Shown: piece after piece, positions 43,274 through 52,029 of the stretch
How positions within the stretch are numbered: position 1 is the first letter of the stretch
Layout: each line of letters starts with the position of its first letter
Assembly (NCBI GenBank): GCA_002256385.1
Contig: NKJD01000016.1
Location: 1 to 64,000, forward strand
Origin: Flavobacterium sp. BFFFF2
GTDB lineage: Bacteria; Bacteroidota; Bacteroidia; Flavobacteriales; Flavobacteriaceae
DNA length: 64,000 nucleotides
Direction: 5' to 3'
Notes under the pieces: model-generated
The model's input: the letters and a program-made list of their open reading frames with translations, nothing else
Told to the model about the DNA's origin: nothing
Database searches by the model: none
Made by a program: the position numbers and the translations under genes

Positions 43274-44005
43274 ATGCTGTTATTGGCCATAGACTGGGGG
43301 AATACGTGGGTGAAATGGCGGATTACCCAGCAAGAACAACCCATTGAGGATGGCCGTTTTGCGCCTGTCGATACCATTTTGGCATTTGATGAAATCCAAC
43401 TGAAATACCCTGCCTTGCAACATATAGTGATGTCAAGCGTGGGCCAATCTGATGTTTTTTTAGTCGAACTAAAAATGCGGTTTTCTGCCGTAACCATACT
43501 GAACGCGCAAACCCCTGCGCCCTTTACCAATTCCTATGCCACACCCCAAACGTTGGGCATCGACCGCATGGTCTTGGCTGTTGGTGCGGTTCAATTGTAC
43601 CCCAATCAGGCGGCACTCATAATTGATTGTGGCAGTTGCATTACCTATGACTGGCTCGATGAAATGGGGGTTTATTACGGGGGTGCCATTAGTCCTGGTA
43701 TAAGCATGCGTTATGAGGCTTTACATCAGTTTACAGCGCGTTTGCCCTTGTTGTCTCCTAAAGTTCCAAACGATTTTCCGGGTAATTCTACGGCTGATTC
43801 CATTCATTTGGGTGTGGTTCAAAGCACTGTATATGAAATAGAAGGGTTTATGCAGGCCCAACAGGCGAAACATGCTAATTTTATCCTAATTTTAACGGGT
43901 GGCGATGCCGAATTTTTGGCCGAACAACTAAAAAGCCCCATCTTTGTCCGCCCAACTTTTCAGTTAGAAGGCTTATGTGCCTGGTACCAATATTTGCATT
44001 CATGA
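43274..44005 (+). CDS. coaX: Type III pantothenate kinase
   Basis: This 243-residue protein of the ASKHA fold has the phosphate motif LLLAIDWGNTWVKWRI, LGIDRMVLAVGA, the DCGSCITYDWLD segment, GGAISPGISMRYEALHQFTA and LILTGGDAE. It does the first step of CoA synthesis and is insensitive to CoA feedback in known members. Its TGA overlaps the next ATG (ATGA), so translation is coupled. Confidence 0.92.
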   Translation: MLLLAIDWGNTWVKWRITQQEQPIEDGRFAPVDTILAFDEIQLKYPALQHIVMSSVGQSDVFLVELKMRFSAVTILNAQTPAPFTNSYATPQTLGIDRMVLAVGAVQLYPNQAALIIDCGSCITYDWLDEMGVYYGGAISPGISMRYEALHQFTARLPLLSPKVPNDFPGNSTADSIHLGVVQSTVYEIEGFMQAQQAKHANFILILTGGDAEFLAEQLKSPIFVRPTFQLEGLCAWYQYLHS

Positions 44006-45207
44006 AGCGACTCGTCTTATTTTTTTTACTATTTATTACCCAACACATTTTTGCCCAAGAGGGTACGTCATCACCTTATTCGTTTTATGGAATAGGAGAT
44101 GTTAAGTTAAATGGCACTGCCCAGAGTAAAGCCATGGGTGGTATGGCTGTGCAACCCGATAGTATTCATTTGAACTTGCAAAACCCAGCTTTTTTGAGTA
44201 GCTTAAAATGGATTAATTATTCTGTGGGTTTTACCTATAACACCTTAAAAGTCAGCAATGATCAGATGACTGAAAACGCAAGAAGATCTACTTTAGATTA
44301 TTTTGCGTTTGCATTCCCATTTTCAAAATATGGTTTTTCATTTGGTGTAATGCCCTATTCTTCTGTTGGATATAAGGTTCAGAATGTTGAGTCCAATACA
44401 ACAACCCAATATACTGGCAAAGGTGGTTTAAATAGGGCTTTTGGTAGTTTCTCTTATAAAGTAACTCCTGAATTGAGTCTAGGAACCACGTTGCATGCCT
44501 ACTTTGGCAAAATCGAAACCAGTTCCACCTTGTTTGAAACAGGTATTCAATACGGAACCAAAGAATTGAATTATTCCTATATGAATGGTTTTTCATTTAC
44601 TTTGGGTGCGGCTTATGTGAAAAAATATAAAGATGGCAATTATTTTAGTGGGAGTTTCACTTTTACCCCTAAATCGGCCATTCATACCAGTAACGAGCGA
44701 AGTATTTATACCTCTGACATTACTGTTGTGAATGTACCGAATACCACTTTGTATCTGCCATCTTCACTGACTTTCGGTGGCGGATATGGAAAAGAAAGAA
44801 AATGGTTTGTTGGGTCTGAGTTCAGCATACAGAACAGCAATGAGTTGTCTAACCGATATGACAACCCAGATCAAGTCCGATTTAATACGTCCTATAAAAT
44901 TGCCTTAGGGGGTTATTTTATCCCTGAAAGCAACGCTTTTTCGGGTTATGCGAAGCGAATGGTTTACAGGGGAGGTTTGCGTTATGCCAACACCGGTTTA
45001 ATCATCAACGATACATCTATTAAAGATTACGCAGCCACCGCAGGTTTGGGTTTTCCATTGGGAGGTTTGTTTTCAAATGTCAATATCACAGCAGAATACG
45101 GAATAAGGGGAACTACTTCTCACCAATTGCTCCAAGAACAATATGTCAATTTTTCAGTAGGTCTGTCTTTAAATGACCGCTGGTTTGTGAAACGTAAATA
45201 TGACTAA
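44002..45207 (+). CDS. Outer-membrane beta-barrel protein
   Basis: The start at 44002 gives a signal peptide (MKRLVLFFLLFITQHIFAQ). The 401-residue mature region alternates polar and hydrophobic residues with many aromatic turns (SPYSFYGIGDVKLNGTAQSK, then LSLGTTLHAYFGKIE, and a final NFSVGLSLNDRWFVKRKYD), as in OmpP1/PorV-like barrels of this phylum. It is coupled to coaX upstream and overlaps the next gene by 8 bases. Function is unknown. Confidence 0.78.
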   Translation: MKRLVLFFLLFITQHIFAQEGTSSPYSFYGIGDVKLNGTAQSKAMGGMAVQPDSIHLNLQNPAFLSSLKWINYSVGFTYNTLKVSNDQMTENARRSTLDYFAFAFPFSKYGFSFGVMPYSSVGYKVQNVESNTTTQYTGKGGLNRAFGSFSYKVTPELSLGTTLHAYFGKIETSSTLFETGIQYGTKELNYSYMNGFSFTLGAAYVKKYKDGNYFSGSFTFTPKSAIHTSNERSIYTSDITVVNVPNTTLYLPSSLTFGGGYGKERKWFVGSEFSIQNSNELSNRYDNPDQVRFNTSYKIALGGYFIPESNAFSGYAKRMVYRGGLRYANTGLIINDTSIKDYAATAGLGFPLGGLFSNVNITAEYGIRGTTSHQLLQEQYVNFSVGLSLNDRWFVKRKYD

Positions 45208-46534
45208 TTCAAATTCTCTTATTTTAGCTCTAAAAAGCAAGTCATTTTCTCTTTTAATAAAAAGAGTGTTTTTTCTTGGCCTTATTATTGGAACTACCTG
45301 TGCGCATGCCCAATCAAAAGGTAAAGTGCTTTGCAAATCAGATGAATGGCTAAAGGAGATTGATGACAAAATCAAAGTAGAGGGGCATTGGGACGAAGCC
45401 TATGATTTGTGGAATGCTCATTTTGCAAACTGCACTAAAGGCAATGAGCAGTGGTATCAACTCGGCGATGAACTGCTTGAAAACCGCTGGAGTTTTGCTG
45501 CCACAAACGACAAACGCACTTGGGTGAGCAGACGGATACAACATTTTCAAGCGTATGACCGGCAATTTCCCCGAAATAAGCAAAAACACCAAGTTCAACT
45601 GGCCCGTTTAATGGATGTTTCTGGGATGTTTTTCAGTGAACAAATTTCTGCGGCCTACGATCGTGCGTTCAATCAAGACCCTTCTTTGTTTACTGATCCA
45701 GAACTGTTTGCTGCTTATTGGACAGCGACGGCTGCTTGGCAAAAAAAACATACGCCAAATTTTCAAGAGGTGTTCATGGATCGCTTTTTAGATTTGGCTA
45801 TTCCACTATTTAAAGAAAAAAGAGAAACACTTGGAAATCAAGAACAAACCAACTGGGAGTTTCTGTGCAATGTCCTGATTCAGAATCTGACCAAAGAAGA
45901 AATTGTTTATTGGGCACAAAACAATTTTGTGTGTTTTAAAAACCAAGGCAGTGAACTGAACGTGATTACCCGGTTGTTAAAACAATTGAAAGTCACTGAT
46001 TCGTCTATTGATTTGTATGCCGCGCAATTAGATATTGTTCAACCCTCGTCATTTAGTGCCGAATTATTGGCAGAACGTGCTGTTTTGCAGCGTAAAGTAC
46101 TCGATGCACTTCACTATTTTAAATTTGCTATTGACCGTTCAGGCAATAAATTATATAAAGCGACTACCTATTATAAAATGGCTTTAGTTACGCAAAGCAC
46201 AGACAAAGAAAAAGCACAGATTTACTTGATCGAAGCCACGCAAACAGATCCTTCATTTAGCAGGGGCTATTTACAATTAATGGAGTTGTATTTATCTGAA
46301 ACATCTTGTTTACAATCGGCAATGGAACAAAAAGCACTTGCCTACTTGGCAATACAACAAATTGAAGCCATTGAAAAAGTAGATAGCCGATTGGCTGCTA
46401 CTTTGCAAAAAAGAAAAGGGATTTTGCAACAACAACTGCCAACTGATCAGGAATTAAAAAAAGCGCAGATCATTGACCGAGCTGTCGATTTGGGCTGTTG
46501 GGTACATCAAACTATTAGCTTTCCTGCAAAATGA
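45200..46534 (+). CDS. Exported TPR-like protein of unknown function
   Basis: This 444-residue protein has a hydrophobic N-terminal stretch (VFFLGLIIGTTCAHAQ) after a polar lead of about 21 residues, so the signal peptide is long. The remainder is helical, with TPR-like repeats near the end (KLYKATTYYKMALVTQSTDK, IYLIEATQTDPSFSRGYLQL). It overlaps both neighbours by a few bases, inside the coaX-barrel-TPR-lptC operon. Confidence 0.72.
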   Translation: MTNSNSLILALKSKSFSLLIKRVFFLGLIIGTTCAHAQSKGKVLCKSDEWLKEIDDKIKVEGHWDEAYDLWNAHFANCTKGNEQWYQLGDELLENRWSFAATNDKRTWVSRRIQHFQAYDRQFPRNKQKHQVQLARLMDVSGMFFSEQISAAYDRAFNQDPSLFTDPELFAAYWTATAAWQKKHTPNFQEVFMDRFLDLAIPLFKEKRETLGNQEQTNWEFLCNVLIQNLTKEEIVYWAQNNFVCFKNQGSELNVITRLLKQLKVTDSSIDLYAAQLDIVQPSSFSAELLAERAVLQRKVLDALHYFKFAIDRSGNKLYKATTYYKMALVTQSTDKEKAQIYLIEATQTDPSFSRGYLQLMELYLSETSCLQSAMEQKALAYLAIQQIEAIEKVDSRLAATLQKRKGILQQQLPTDQELKKAQIIDRAVDLGCWVHQTISFPAK

Positions 46535-47082
46535 TTCATAGCACAAACACATACAATAAAAGTGTGTGGGCAAGCCTTGCACTATTGGTTTTAATATGTT
46601 CGTGCGAAAGTCAATTTAAAGAAGTGCAAAAAATGGGTGTTTCCGTATTTGCACCTACTGGTGAAGCGGATTCCATCAATCTTACTTACACCGATTCGGG
46701 GCATGTCCAGGCCAATTTAAAGAGCCTAAAGATGAAAGACTATGGCGGTGTCACTTTTCCGTTTACCGAGTTTCCGAAGGGCATCTTCTTAACTTTATTT
46801 GACAAACAAGGCAGCAAAACCTATGTCAAAGCCGATTATGCGGTGAGTTACAGAGCCACCAACCTTATTGATTTACAGAACAATGTGGTTATTTACACCG
46901 ATGCAGGTCAAAAAATGACGACTGAACAATTGTATTACGACCAAAAACAAGAGTGGTTTTTTACAGAACAGGTATTTCAATTCACTGACCCAAAGGGAAA
47001 TTCCACAGGAAAAGGAATCGATTTTAGCAGGGATTTTAAAATAGTGAAAACCCACGATTTCTCTGGTCAAGTAGCGGAATAA
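46531..47082 (+). CDS. lptC: LptC-like LPS export protein
   Basis: This 183-residue protein is anchored by LALLVLICSC (a lipoprotein-type signal) and carries the LptC/OstA-like beta fold: ADYAVSYRATNLIDLQNNVV, then TTEQLYYDQKQEWFFTEQVF. LptC passes lipopolysaccharide from LptBFG to LptA in the periplasm. The gene overlaps its upstream neighbour by 4 bases. Confidence 0.82.
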   Translation: MIHSTNTYNKSVWASLALLVLICSCESQFKEVQKMGVSVFAPTGEADSINLTYTDSGHVQANLKSLKMKDYGGVTFPFTEFPKGIFLTLFDKQGSKTYVKADYAVSYRATNLIDLQNNVVIYTDAGQKMTTEQLYYDQKQEWFFTEQVFQFTDPKGNSTGKGIDFSRDFKIVKTHDFSGQVAE

Positions 47083-47138
47083 TATAAAAGAGTGGATCTA
47101 CTTGATTTTACTCGTTTTTAAAACAAAATAATTGACAC

Positions 47139-47324
47139 ATGAAATATCTACAAATTACCTCCTACGTGTACTTGGTTTTTTTTGGGGTTTGTTGCTTTGA
47201 AGCTTTTACCAAGTGGCAAGCGGGCGATGGCAATGCACCGGTGATGGCTTTTTTTGCTGTGGTGGCCTTGTTTTTGTTTTTTTTTCGGCAGCGTTTTTCG
47301 CGCCGTTTTCAAAACAAGAAATAG
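47139..47324 (+). CDS. Small two-helix membrane protein
   Basis: A 61-residue protein with two hydrophobic segments (residues 5-22 and 34-50, AFFAVVALFLFFF) and a basic tail RQRFSRRFQNKK. Such small proteins are often found between lptC and a PpiD-like gene in this phylum. Function is unknown. Confidence 0.6.
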   Translation: MKYLQITSYVYLVFFGVCCFEAFTKWQAGDGNAPVMAFFAVVALFLFFFRQRFSRRFQNKK

Positions 47325-47445
47325 GCTAAGGGGCGTTTCGCTAAAATTTATTGATTAAGACCATGTAAAAATGTTTTTATATTCCGTTTTATTTCGGAGA
47401 TAATTGTATTTTCGCAAACTAAATTTAAAAAATAATTGATTTACA

Positions 47446-49539
47446 ATGGCAGTTTTATCTAAAATCAGACAGCGTTCTGGACTTTTATTGATCGCTATTG
47501 GGGTAGCCTTATTGGCCTTTGTGGTGCAAGATTTATTCACCAAGGGGTTCAAAAGTCTTTCCAAGGATGTGGGCAGTGTGAACGGAAAAGACATTTCGTA
47601 CGAAGAATTCCAAGTGAAAGTTGGTAATGCGCAAAAGAGCCGTCAAGGGATGAGTTCGGCACAAGCGGTTAATTCAGTGTGGGATCAAATGGTTCAGGAA
47701 ACTTTGTTGTCAGAACAAATTGACGAACTTGGTATTCGCACTACAGACGCACATTTTGCAGAGAACTTGAAGTCTGACCCCAATGTGGGCAACAATCCTA
47801 TGTTTCAAAACGCAAAGGGAAAGTTGGATTTGCAAAAATTTAAGGATTACTTTAATACGATTCCAGACGGTATGTCTATTTACAACCGTGTAGTGAAAGA
47901 GTATGCTTTTTTTGGCAAAAACAATATTTACACTTCCCTTATTAAAGGTGGTTTGTACACCACCGATTTGGAAGGTAAATTTAAATATGAAGCCGAAACC
48001 AATAAAGTGTCTTTTGATTTTGTAAGCGTTCCTTACACTTCTATTAAAGACGCGGATGTTAAAATTTCTGACGAAGAAATTACATCTTACATGAAGAAGC
48101 ACGAAAAACGCTTTAAATCAGAAGAGGCTCGCGAAGTTGATTACGTTCTTATCGAAGACAAACCTTCAGCAGATGATGAGGCAGAAATCCAAAAGAACAT
48201 CGAAGGATTGTTGGTTCCACATGTGGTGTACAACAAAGAAACCAGTACAAATGATACGGTTCCTGGTTTTAAAAGCACCTCAGATGTGGCTGAATTTGTG
48301 AATGCCAATTCAGAAAAGCCATACGACACTTTATATGTTCCCAAAACGCAACTACCTGCTGAGTTCGCTGATGCATTATATAATTTGCCAACAGGCGAAG
48401 TGTTTGGTCCTTATAAAAACGCAGGTTATTTTTGCTTGTCGCGTGCCATGGGCCACAAAGCAGGCGCTCAAGCCAAAGCCAGCCATATATTAATTGGTTG
48501 GGAAGGTCTTGCTGGTCCGCCGAAAAAAGAAAAACGTACCAAAGAACAAGCCAAAGCTAAGGCTGAAGACCTATTGAAACAAGCACAAGCAAATCCAGGT
48601 TTGTTTGCCATTTTAGCCATGTCAAATTCTGACGATTCATCTGCCCAACAAGGTGGTGACCTCGGATTTTTCGCGCCAGGTCAAATGGTAAAACCGTTTA
48701 ATGACTTTGTGTTTAACAACTCAGTCGGTAAAATTGGTTTGGTAGAATCGCAATTTGGATACCATGTCATAAATGTTACCGACAAACAAGATGGTGTTCG
48801 ATTGGCTACCATTTCATTAAAAATTGAGCCTTCTGAGGCAACAAATGATAAAATTTATTCGCAAGCTACCCAATTTGAAATGGATGCGGCCAATAAAGAT
48901 TTTGAAAAATTGACCAAAACAATGAAGTTGAATGTAACGCCTGCTATTAAAGTTCGCGCTATGGATGAATATTTCGGATCAGTTGGAAGTCAACGTCAAA
49001 TTGTTCGTTGGGCTTTTGATAAAGATACTGAAGTTGGTTCTGTAAAACGTTTTGAAATTGTAAACGTTGGTCAAGTGATTGCCAAACTTAAAAAAGTGTA
49101 TCCGAAAGGTTTAACGCCGATTGATGATGCCAAAGTATCTGTTGAGCCTATTTTACGTAACGAGAAAAAAGCTCAAATGTTAATGGCTAAAATGAAAGGT
49201 AGTTCATTGGCTTCAATTGCTTCTGCTAACAAAGTAACCGTTCAACAAGCTTTAGACGTAACGATTGAAAATGCAAATGTTCCAGGTGCTGGATCAGAGC
49301 CTAAAGTAGTAGCTAGCGCCTTTATAACCAAAACGGGCGCGCTGTCTAAACCGATTGAAGGAAATGCCGCGGTTTATGTGCTTCAAAACAAATCGATGGT
49401 AAAGGCGCCTGTCATTGCTAAACACAAAGATTTTGTTGCCAAAATCAAACCTACTGTTACTAACTTCTCGTACAGAGTATTCCAAGCTTTAAAAGAAGAT
49501 GCTGACATTAAAGACAAACGTTCAGAGTTCAATTACTAA
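47446..49539 (+). CDS. PpiD/SurA-like peptidylprolyl isomerase, membrane-anchored
   Basis: This 697-residue protein has an N-terminal membrane anchor (GLLLIAIGVALLAFVVQDLF), then a SurA/PpiD-type chaperone domain (GSVNGKDISYEEFQVKV). The parvulin domain lies around residues 345-450 (KASHILIGW, SAQQGGDLGFFAPGQMVKPF, SQFGYHVINV), and a long C-terminal chaperone region follows. It helps fold outer-membrane and periplasmic proteins. A clear terminator follows 22 bases after the stop. Confidence 0.92.
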   Translation: MAVLSKIRQRSGLLLIAIGVALLAFVVQDLFTKGFKSLSKDVGSVNGKDISYEEFQVKVGNAQKSRQGMSSAQAVNSVWDQMVQETLLSEQIDELGIRTTDAHFAENLKSDPNVGNNPMFQNAKGKLDLQKFKDYFNTIPDGMSIYNRVVKEYAFFGKNNIYTSLIKGGLYTTDLEGKFKYEAETNKVSFDFVSVPYTSIKDADVKISDEEITSYMKKHEKRFKSEEAREVDYVLIEDKPSADDEAEIQKNIEGLLVPHVVYNKETSTNDTVPGFKSTSDVAEFVNANSEKPYDTLYVPKTQLPAEFADALYNLPTGEVFGPYKNAGYFCLSRAMGHKAGAQAKASHILIGWEGLAGPPKKEKRTKEQAKAKAEDLLKQAQANPGLFAILAMSNSDDSSAQQGGDLGFFAPGQMVKPFNDFVFNNSVGKIGLVESQFGYHVINVTDKQDGVRLATISLKIEPSEATNDKIYSQATQFEMDAANKDFEKLTKTMKLNVTPAIKVRAMDEYFGSVGSQRQIVRWAFDKDTEVGSVKRFEIVNVGQVIAKLKKVYPKGLTPIDDAKVSVEPILRNEKKAQMLMAKMKGSSLASIASANKVTVQQALDVTIENANVPGAGSEPKVVASAFITKTGALSKPIEGNAAVYVLQNKSMVKAPVIAKHKDFVAKIKPTVTNFSYRVFQALKEDADIKDKRSEFNY

Positions 49540-49560
49540 ATTGAGTAATTAATATATTTA

Positions 49561-49591
49561 AAAAGCCGCTTCGTTAAATGAAGCGGCTTTT
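49561..49591 (+). terminator. Rho-independent terminator
   Basis: AAAAGCCGCTTC pairs perfectly with GAAGCGGCTTTT around seven bases, followed by more T. It ends the core-gene block; the accessory cassette array starts just after it. Confidence 0.92.
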
Positions 49592-49636
49592 TTTATACCT
49601 ATGATCAGCTGCCTCGTTTGCGGTGTGTAGTCATCG

Positions 49637-49742
49637 CTTTTTTTACTATTTTTGAAAGGTTCAAAAGAAAGAAAAAGTTCATTGAAAGAAGTGGTTTGCT
49701 GTTGTTTGGTAGAATGCTGAAAATACTTGTGCAGGGGAATAT
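49637..49742 (+). repeat. 5' boundary box of cassette 1
   Basis: This sequence from TTTTTTTACTATTTTTGAAA through AGAAGTGGTTTGCTGTTGTT to TACTTGTGCAGGGG is nearly identical to 57240-57342 and 58960-59062. It lies immediately before the first RHS-like codon of each cassette and carries an in-frame stop (TAG at 49710). Confidence 0.9.
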
Positions 49743-50636
49743 AGGTATGGGTTTAATGGGAAAGAAAAGGATGATGAAGTGAAAGGAGAAGGAAACAGCC
49801 TTGACTTTGGTGCGAGGATGTATGATTCGAGGATTGGACGGTGGTTTGCGAGGGATCCGTTGGAGTTTAAATTTCCAAGTTTTTCGACTTATAATTATTG
49901 TTTTAATAACCCATTACTTTTTGTTGATCCTGATGGAATGGCACCCGGTGATTATTATTCGGAAGATGGAAAACACATAGGAAATGATAATAAGGCTGAT
50001 AATAAGGCTTATGTTACAAATGAAAAAACTATTAAAGATAATACCAAAGATGGAAAAACCGATTGGGATAAAGTTCAAAATTCAAGTAGCACAACTGATT
50101 TGACAAAAAACTATGGATTATCAAATAGTGATTTGTTGAATAGAGCAAATTGGGCATTTGGTGAGGGAGGAGGAGAGTATTTAGACCATTATGCTCATAC
50201 AATAGATAATTTAAGAAAGCATGGAGTTTCAGGCAGGAAACCATATAGCTCTGATGATGAAATGTTTAAAAAGAAGATGACACATCAAATAAAACTTGAG
50301 GATGGAACAAAAAAAATAATAAATATGTATCCTGGATATTTTCAAGGAACTGCAGGTTCTCCATCGGCTAAAAAGTTTGCAAAAGCTAGAGGAGATTTAG
50401 ATGTTTTAACAAATGATTTAATGATTAGATCCTCAATTTCATCAGTTATAGGCAGTGTTATTGGTTCTACAATAGATCCTACTAATGGAGCTTATCAATG
50501 GGTTGGTGGTTCTGGTTCTGGAGGAGGTATCTATTTACATCCAGAAAAGAATAATGCAACTAATGTAACAAATGTAACTAGTGGGAAAGGAAATGCTATG
50601 AGATATCATACATTTTACGAGTATATTAAACCTTAA
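49743..50636 (+). CDS. Orphan RHS C-terminal tip, SleB/CwlJ-like hydrolase toxin candidate
   Basis: The frame opens after a TAG at 49710 and enters RHS core-end sequence RYGFNGKEKDDEVKGEG, then MYDSRIGRWFARDPLE and NPLLFVDPDGM. No shell or credible start exists; a GTG at 49779 is the only nearby option. The variable tip has DLLNRANWAFGEGGGEYLDH, DPTNGAYQWVG and a final YHTFYEY. This resembles the AEARGE...DPTxGA...HxFY layout of SleB/CwlJ cell-wall hydrolases. The next gene, 3 bases on, encodes an exported protein, as expected for immunity. It is either silent until recombined into a full RHS gene or a remnant. Confidence 0.7.
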   Translation, partial: RYGFNGKEKDDEVKGEGNSLDFGARMYDSRIGRWFARDPLEFKFPSFSTYNYCFNNPLLFVDPDGMAPGDYYSEDGKHIGNDNKADNKAYVTNEKTIKDNTKDGKTDWDKVQNSSSTTDLTKNYGLSNSDLLNRANWAFGEGGGEYLDHYAHTIDNLRKHGVSGRKPYSSDDEMFKKKMTHQIKLEDGTKKIINMYPGYFQGTAGSPSAKKFAKARGDLDVLTNDLMIRSSISSVIGSVIGSTIDPTNGAYQWVGGSGSGGGIYLHPEKNNATNVTNVTSGKGNAMRYHTFYEYIKP

Positions 50637-50639
50637 ATA

Positions 50640-51413
50640 ATGAAAAAAATCAAATTAAAAGTTGTTATTTTTTTGATATCAATTACTTTTTATTCAGTTA
50701 ATATCTATTGTCAAAACGGCAAGTTTGAAAAAACTATATTTTCTTATAAATTATTAGGAGGGGATAGCTTAAACTATAAATTAATTGAACCAAATAAATT
50801 TAGATTACTTAACAAGAAATATGTAATAACTAAAGCAAATGAGAAGCTTACAGAAAATATTTATTTAATTGATTCAAAATTAGATGTTAAATATTATAAA
50901 TTTGACTTTTATGAAGTGGATTCTACAAAACAATTTAGGGATAAAATCCAAGTTAGAAAAAGAAATTTTGTATTAGACAGCTTGTTTTATGGAGAAGAGT
51001 ATTTTAATAAACCAGCAAGAATGTCCCTATTAAATAAAGTATATAAATTTAGTTTTTTAAAGCATAATTATTTATGCTTTTTTTTCCAAGACATTACTAA
51101 TCCAGATTCTATGTTAAACACTAACGTTTTGCTTTTAGATATAACTAATAAAAATAAATGTGTACTAATTTTAAGTGATTTACAAGCTTCCGAAGATATA
51201 AGATGTTTTGGCGATTTTAATAAAGATAAGGTCTTAGATTACGTAGCTTGGAGTTTTGGTGATAGTTTTACTAGTAAGTTGTCTATGTATGAACTTCATA
51301 AGAATAAGTTTGTTTTAAATAAAATGAAGTATATTATAATTGAGGATGGCCCCCCCTATTATATAGACATCTCTCAAAGCAACTGGTGGTGGAATAACAA
51401 TAGAACTCGGTAA
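50640..51413 (+). CDS. Secreted immunity-type protein of cassette 1
   Basis: This 257-residue protein starts with a signal peptide (VVIFLISITFYSVNIYCQ) and lies 3 bases after the toxin-like tip. It carries RCFGDFNKDKVLDYVAW, a calcium-loop motif of the type also seen in the lipoprotein at 35809. It is strongly A/T-rich. A run of seven C at 51350-51356 near the 3' end could be unstable. The immunity role is inferred from order and export only. Confidence 0.6.
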   Translation: MKKIKLKVVIFLISITFYSVNIYCQNGKFEKTIFSYKLLGGDSLNYKLIEPNKFRLLNKKYVITKANEKLTENIYLIDSKLDVKYYKFDFYEVDSTKQFRDKIQVRKRNFVLDSLFYGEEYFNKPARMSLLNKVYKFSFLKHNYLCFFFQDITNPDSMLNTNVLLLDITNKNKCVLILSDLQASEDIRCFGDFNKDKVLDYVAWSFGDSFTSKLSMYELHKNKFVLNKMKYIIIEDGPPYYIDISQSNWWWNNNRTR

Positions 51414-51468
51414 TGTTTCGGTAATGTATCAAAGTTAGTGATGCCCTATTTTTACCAACCCAACCAAT

Positions 51469-51501
51469 AAAAAAAACCAACTGTAACGAGTTGGTTTTTT
51501 T
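51469..51501 (+). terminator. Terminator in the 3' boundary box of cassette 1
   Basis: AACCAACT pairs with AGTTGGTT around GTAACG, flanked by A and T runs. The surrounding box (ATCAAAGTTAGTGATGCCCT upstream, GTGGGGG downstream) recurs after each cassette. Confidence 0.88.
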
Positions 51502-51531
51502 GTGGGGGTAAAAGAAATGTATGGGGGTAAA

Positions 51532-51867
51532 TTATATAGCTTTCAACTTCACGTTGTTAATCATGGCATCTAGGGCATAGAGGATGCATGCTTTGTCTTG
51601 TTCGGGGAACTTTGCAATGTCATTCAGTCGTTTGAGCATAGATGGGTCTTTCAGGAGTTCTCTGTCTTCTGTTTCTCCTAGTAAATACCCTGCAGTGGTG
51701 TCTAGAACTTCTGAAATTTTTTTAACCACATCAATAGATGGTTTTACTTCGTCACGTTCATACTTGCCAATAATGGAATGATATGAGCTGATGTGTTTGG
51801 CCAGTTCTGCTTGTGAGAAGCCTTTTGCTTCTCTTGCTTCTCTTAATTTTTTACCGAAAGTGTCCAT
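51532..51867 (-). CDS. XRE-family repressor-like regulator
   Basis: This 111-residue protein has an N-terminal HTH (FGKKLREAREAKGFSQAELA, SSYHSIIGKYERDEVKPS, VVKKISEVLDTTAGYLLG) and a C-terminal helical part (LKDPSMLKRLNDIAKFPEQD) that could dimerise. It diverges from the primase gene with about 160 A/T-rich bases between, the usual place for a phage- or element-type repressor. A truncated copy lies at 58754-58897. Confidence 0.87.
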   Translation of the reverse strand: MDTFGKKLREAREAKGFSQAELAKHISSYHSIIGKYERDEVKPSIDVVKKISEVLDTTAGYLLGETEDRELLKDPSMLKRLNDIAKFPEQDKACILYALDAMINNVKLKAI

Positions 51868-52029
51868 TTCTTGAATTATTTATGGTACAAAATGCCTTTA
51901 AAACCTATGTGAGAGCAAAAATACAGACAATTTTTGGATAGTTAAAACCAAAAATATTTTGGCAAATGAAATACATCTTGTAGTTTTGTGCCAAATATTG
52001 TCAAGTAAAGATTTTTAAAAAAGTTTTTT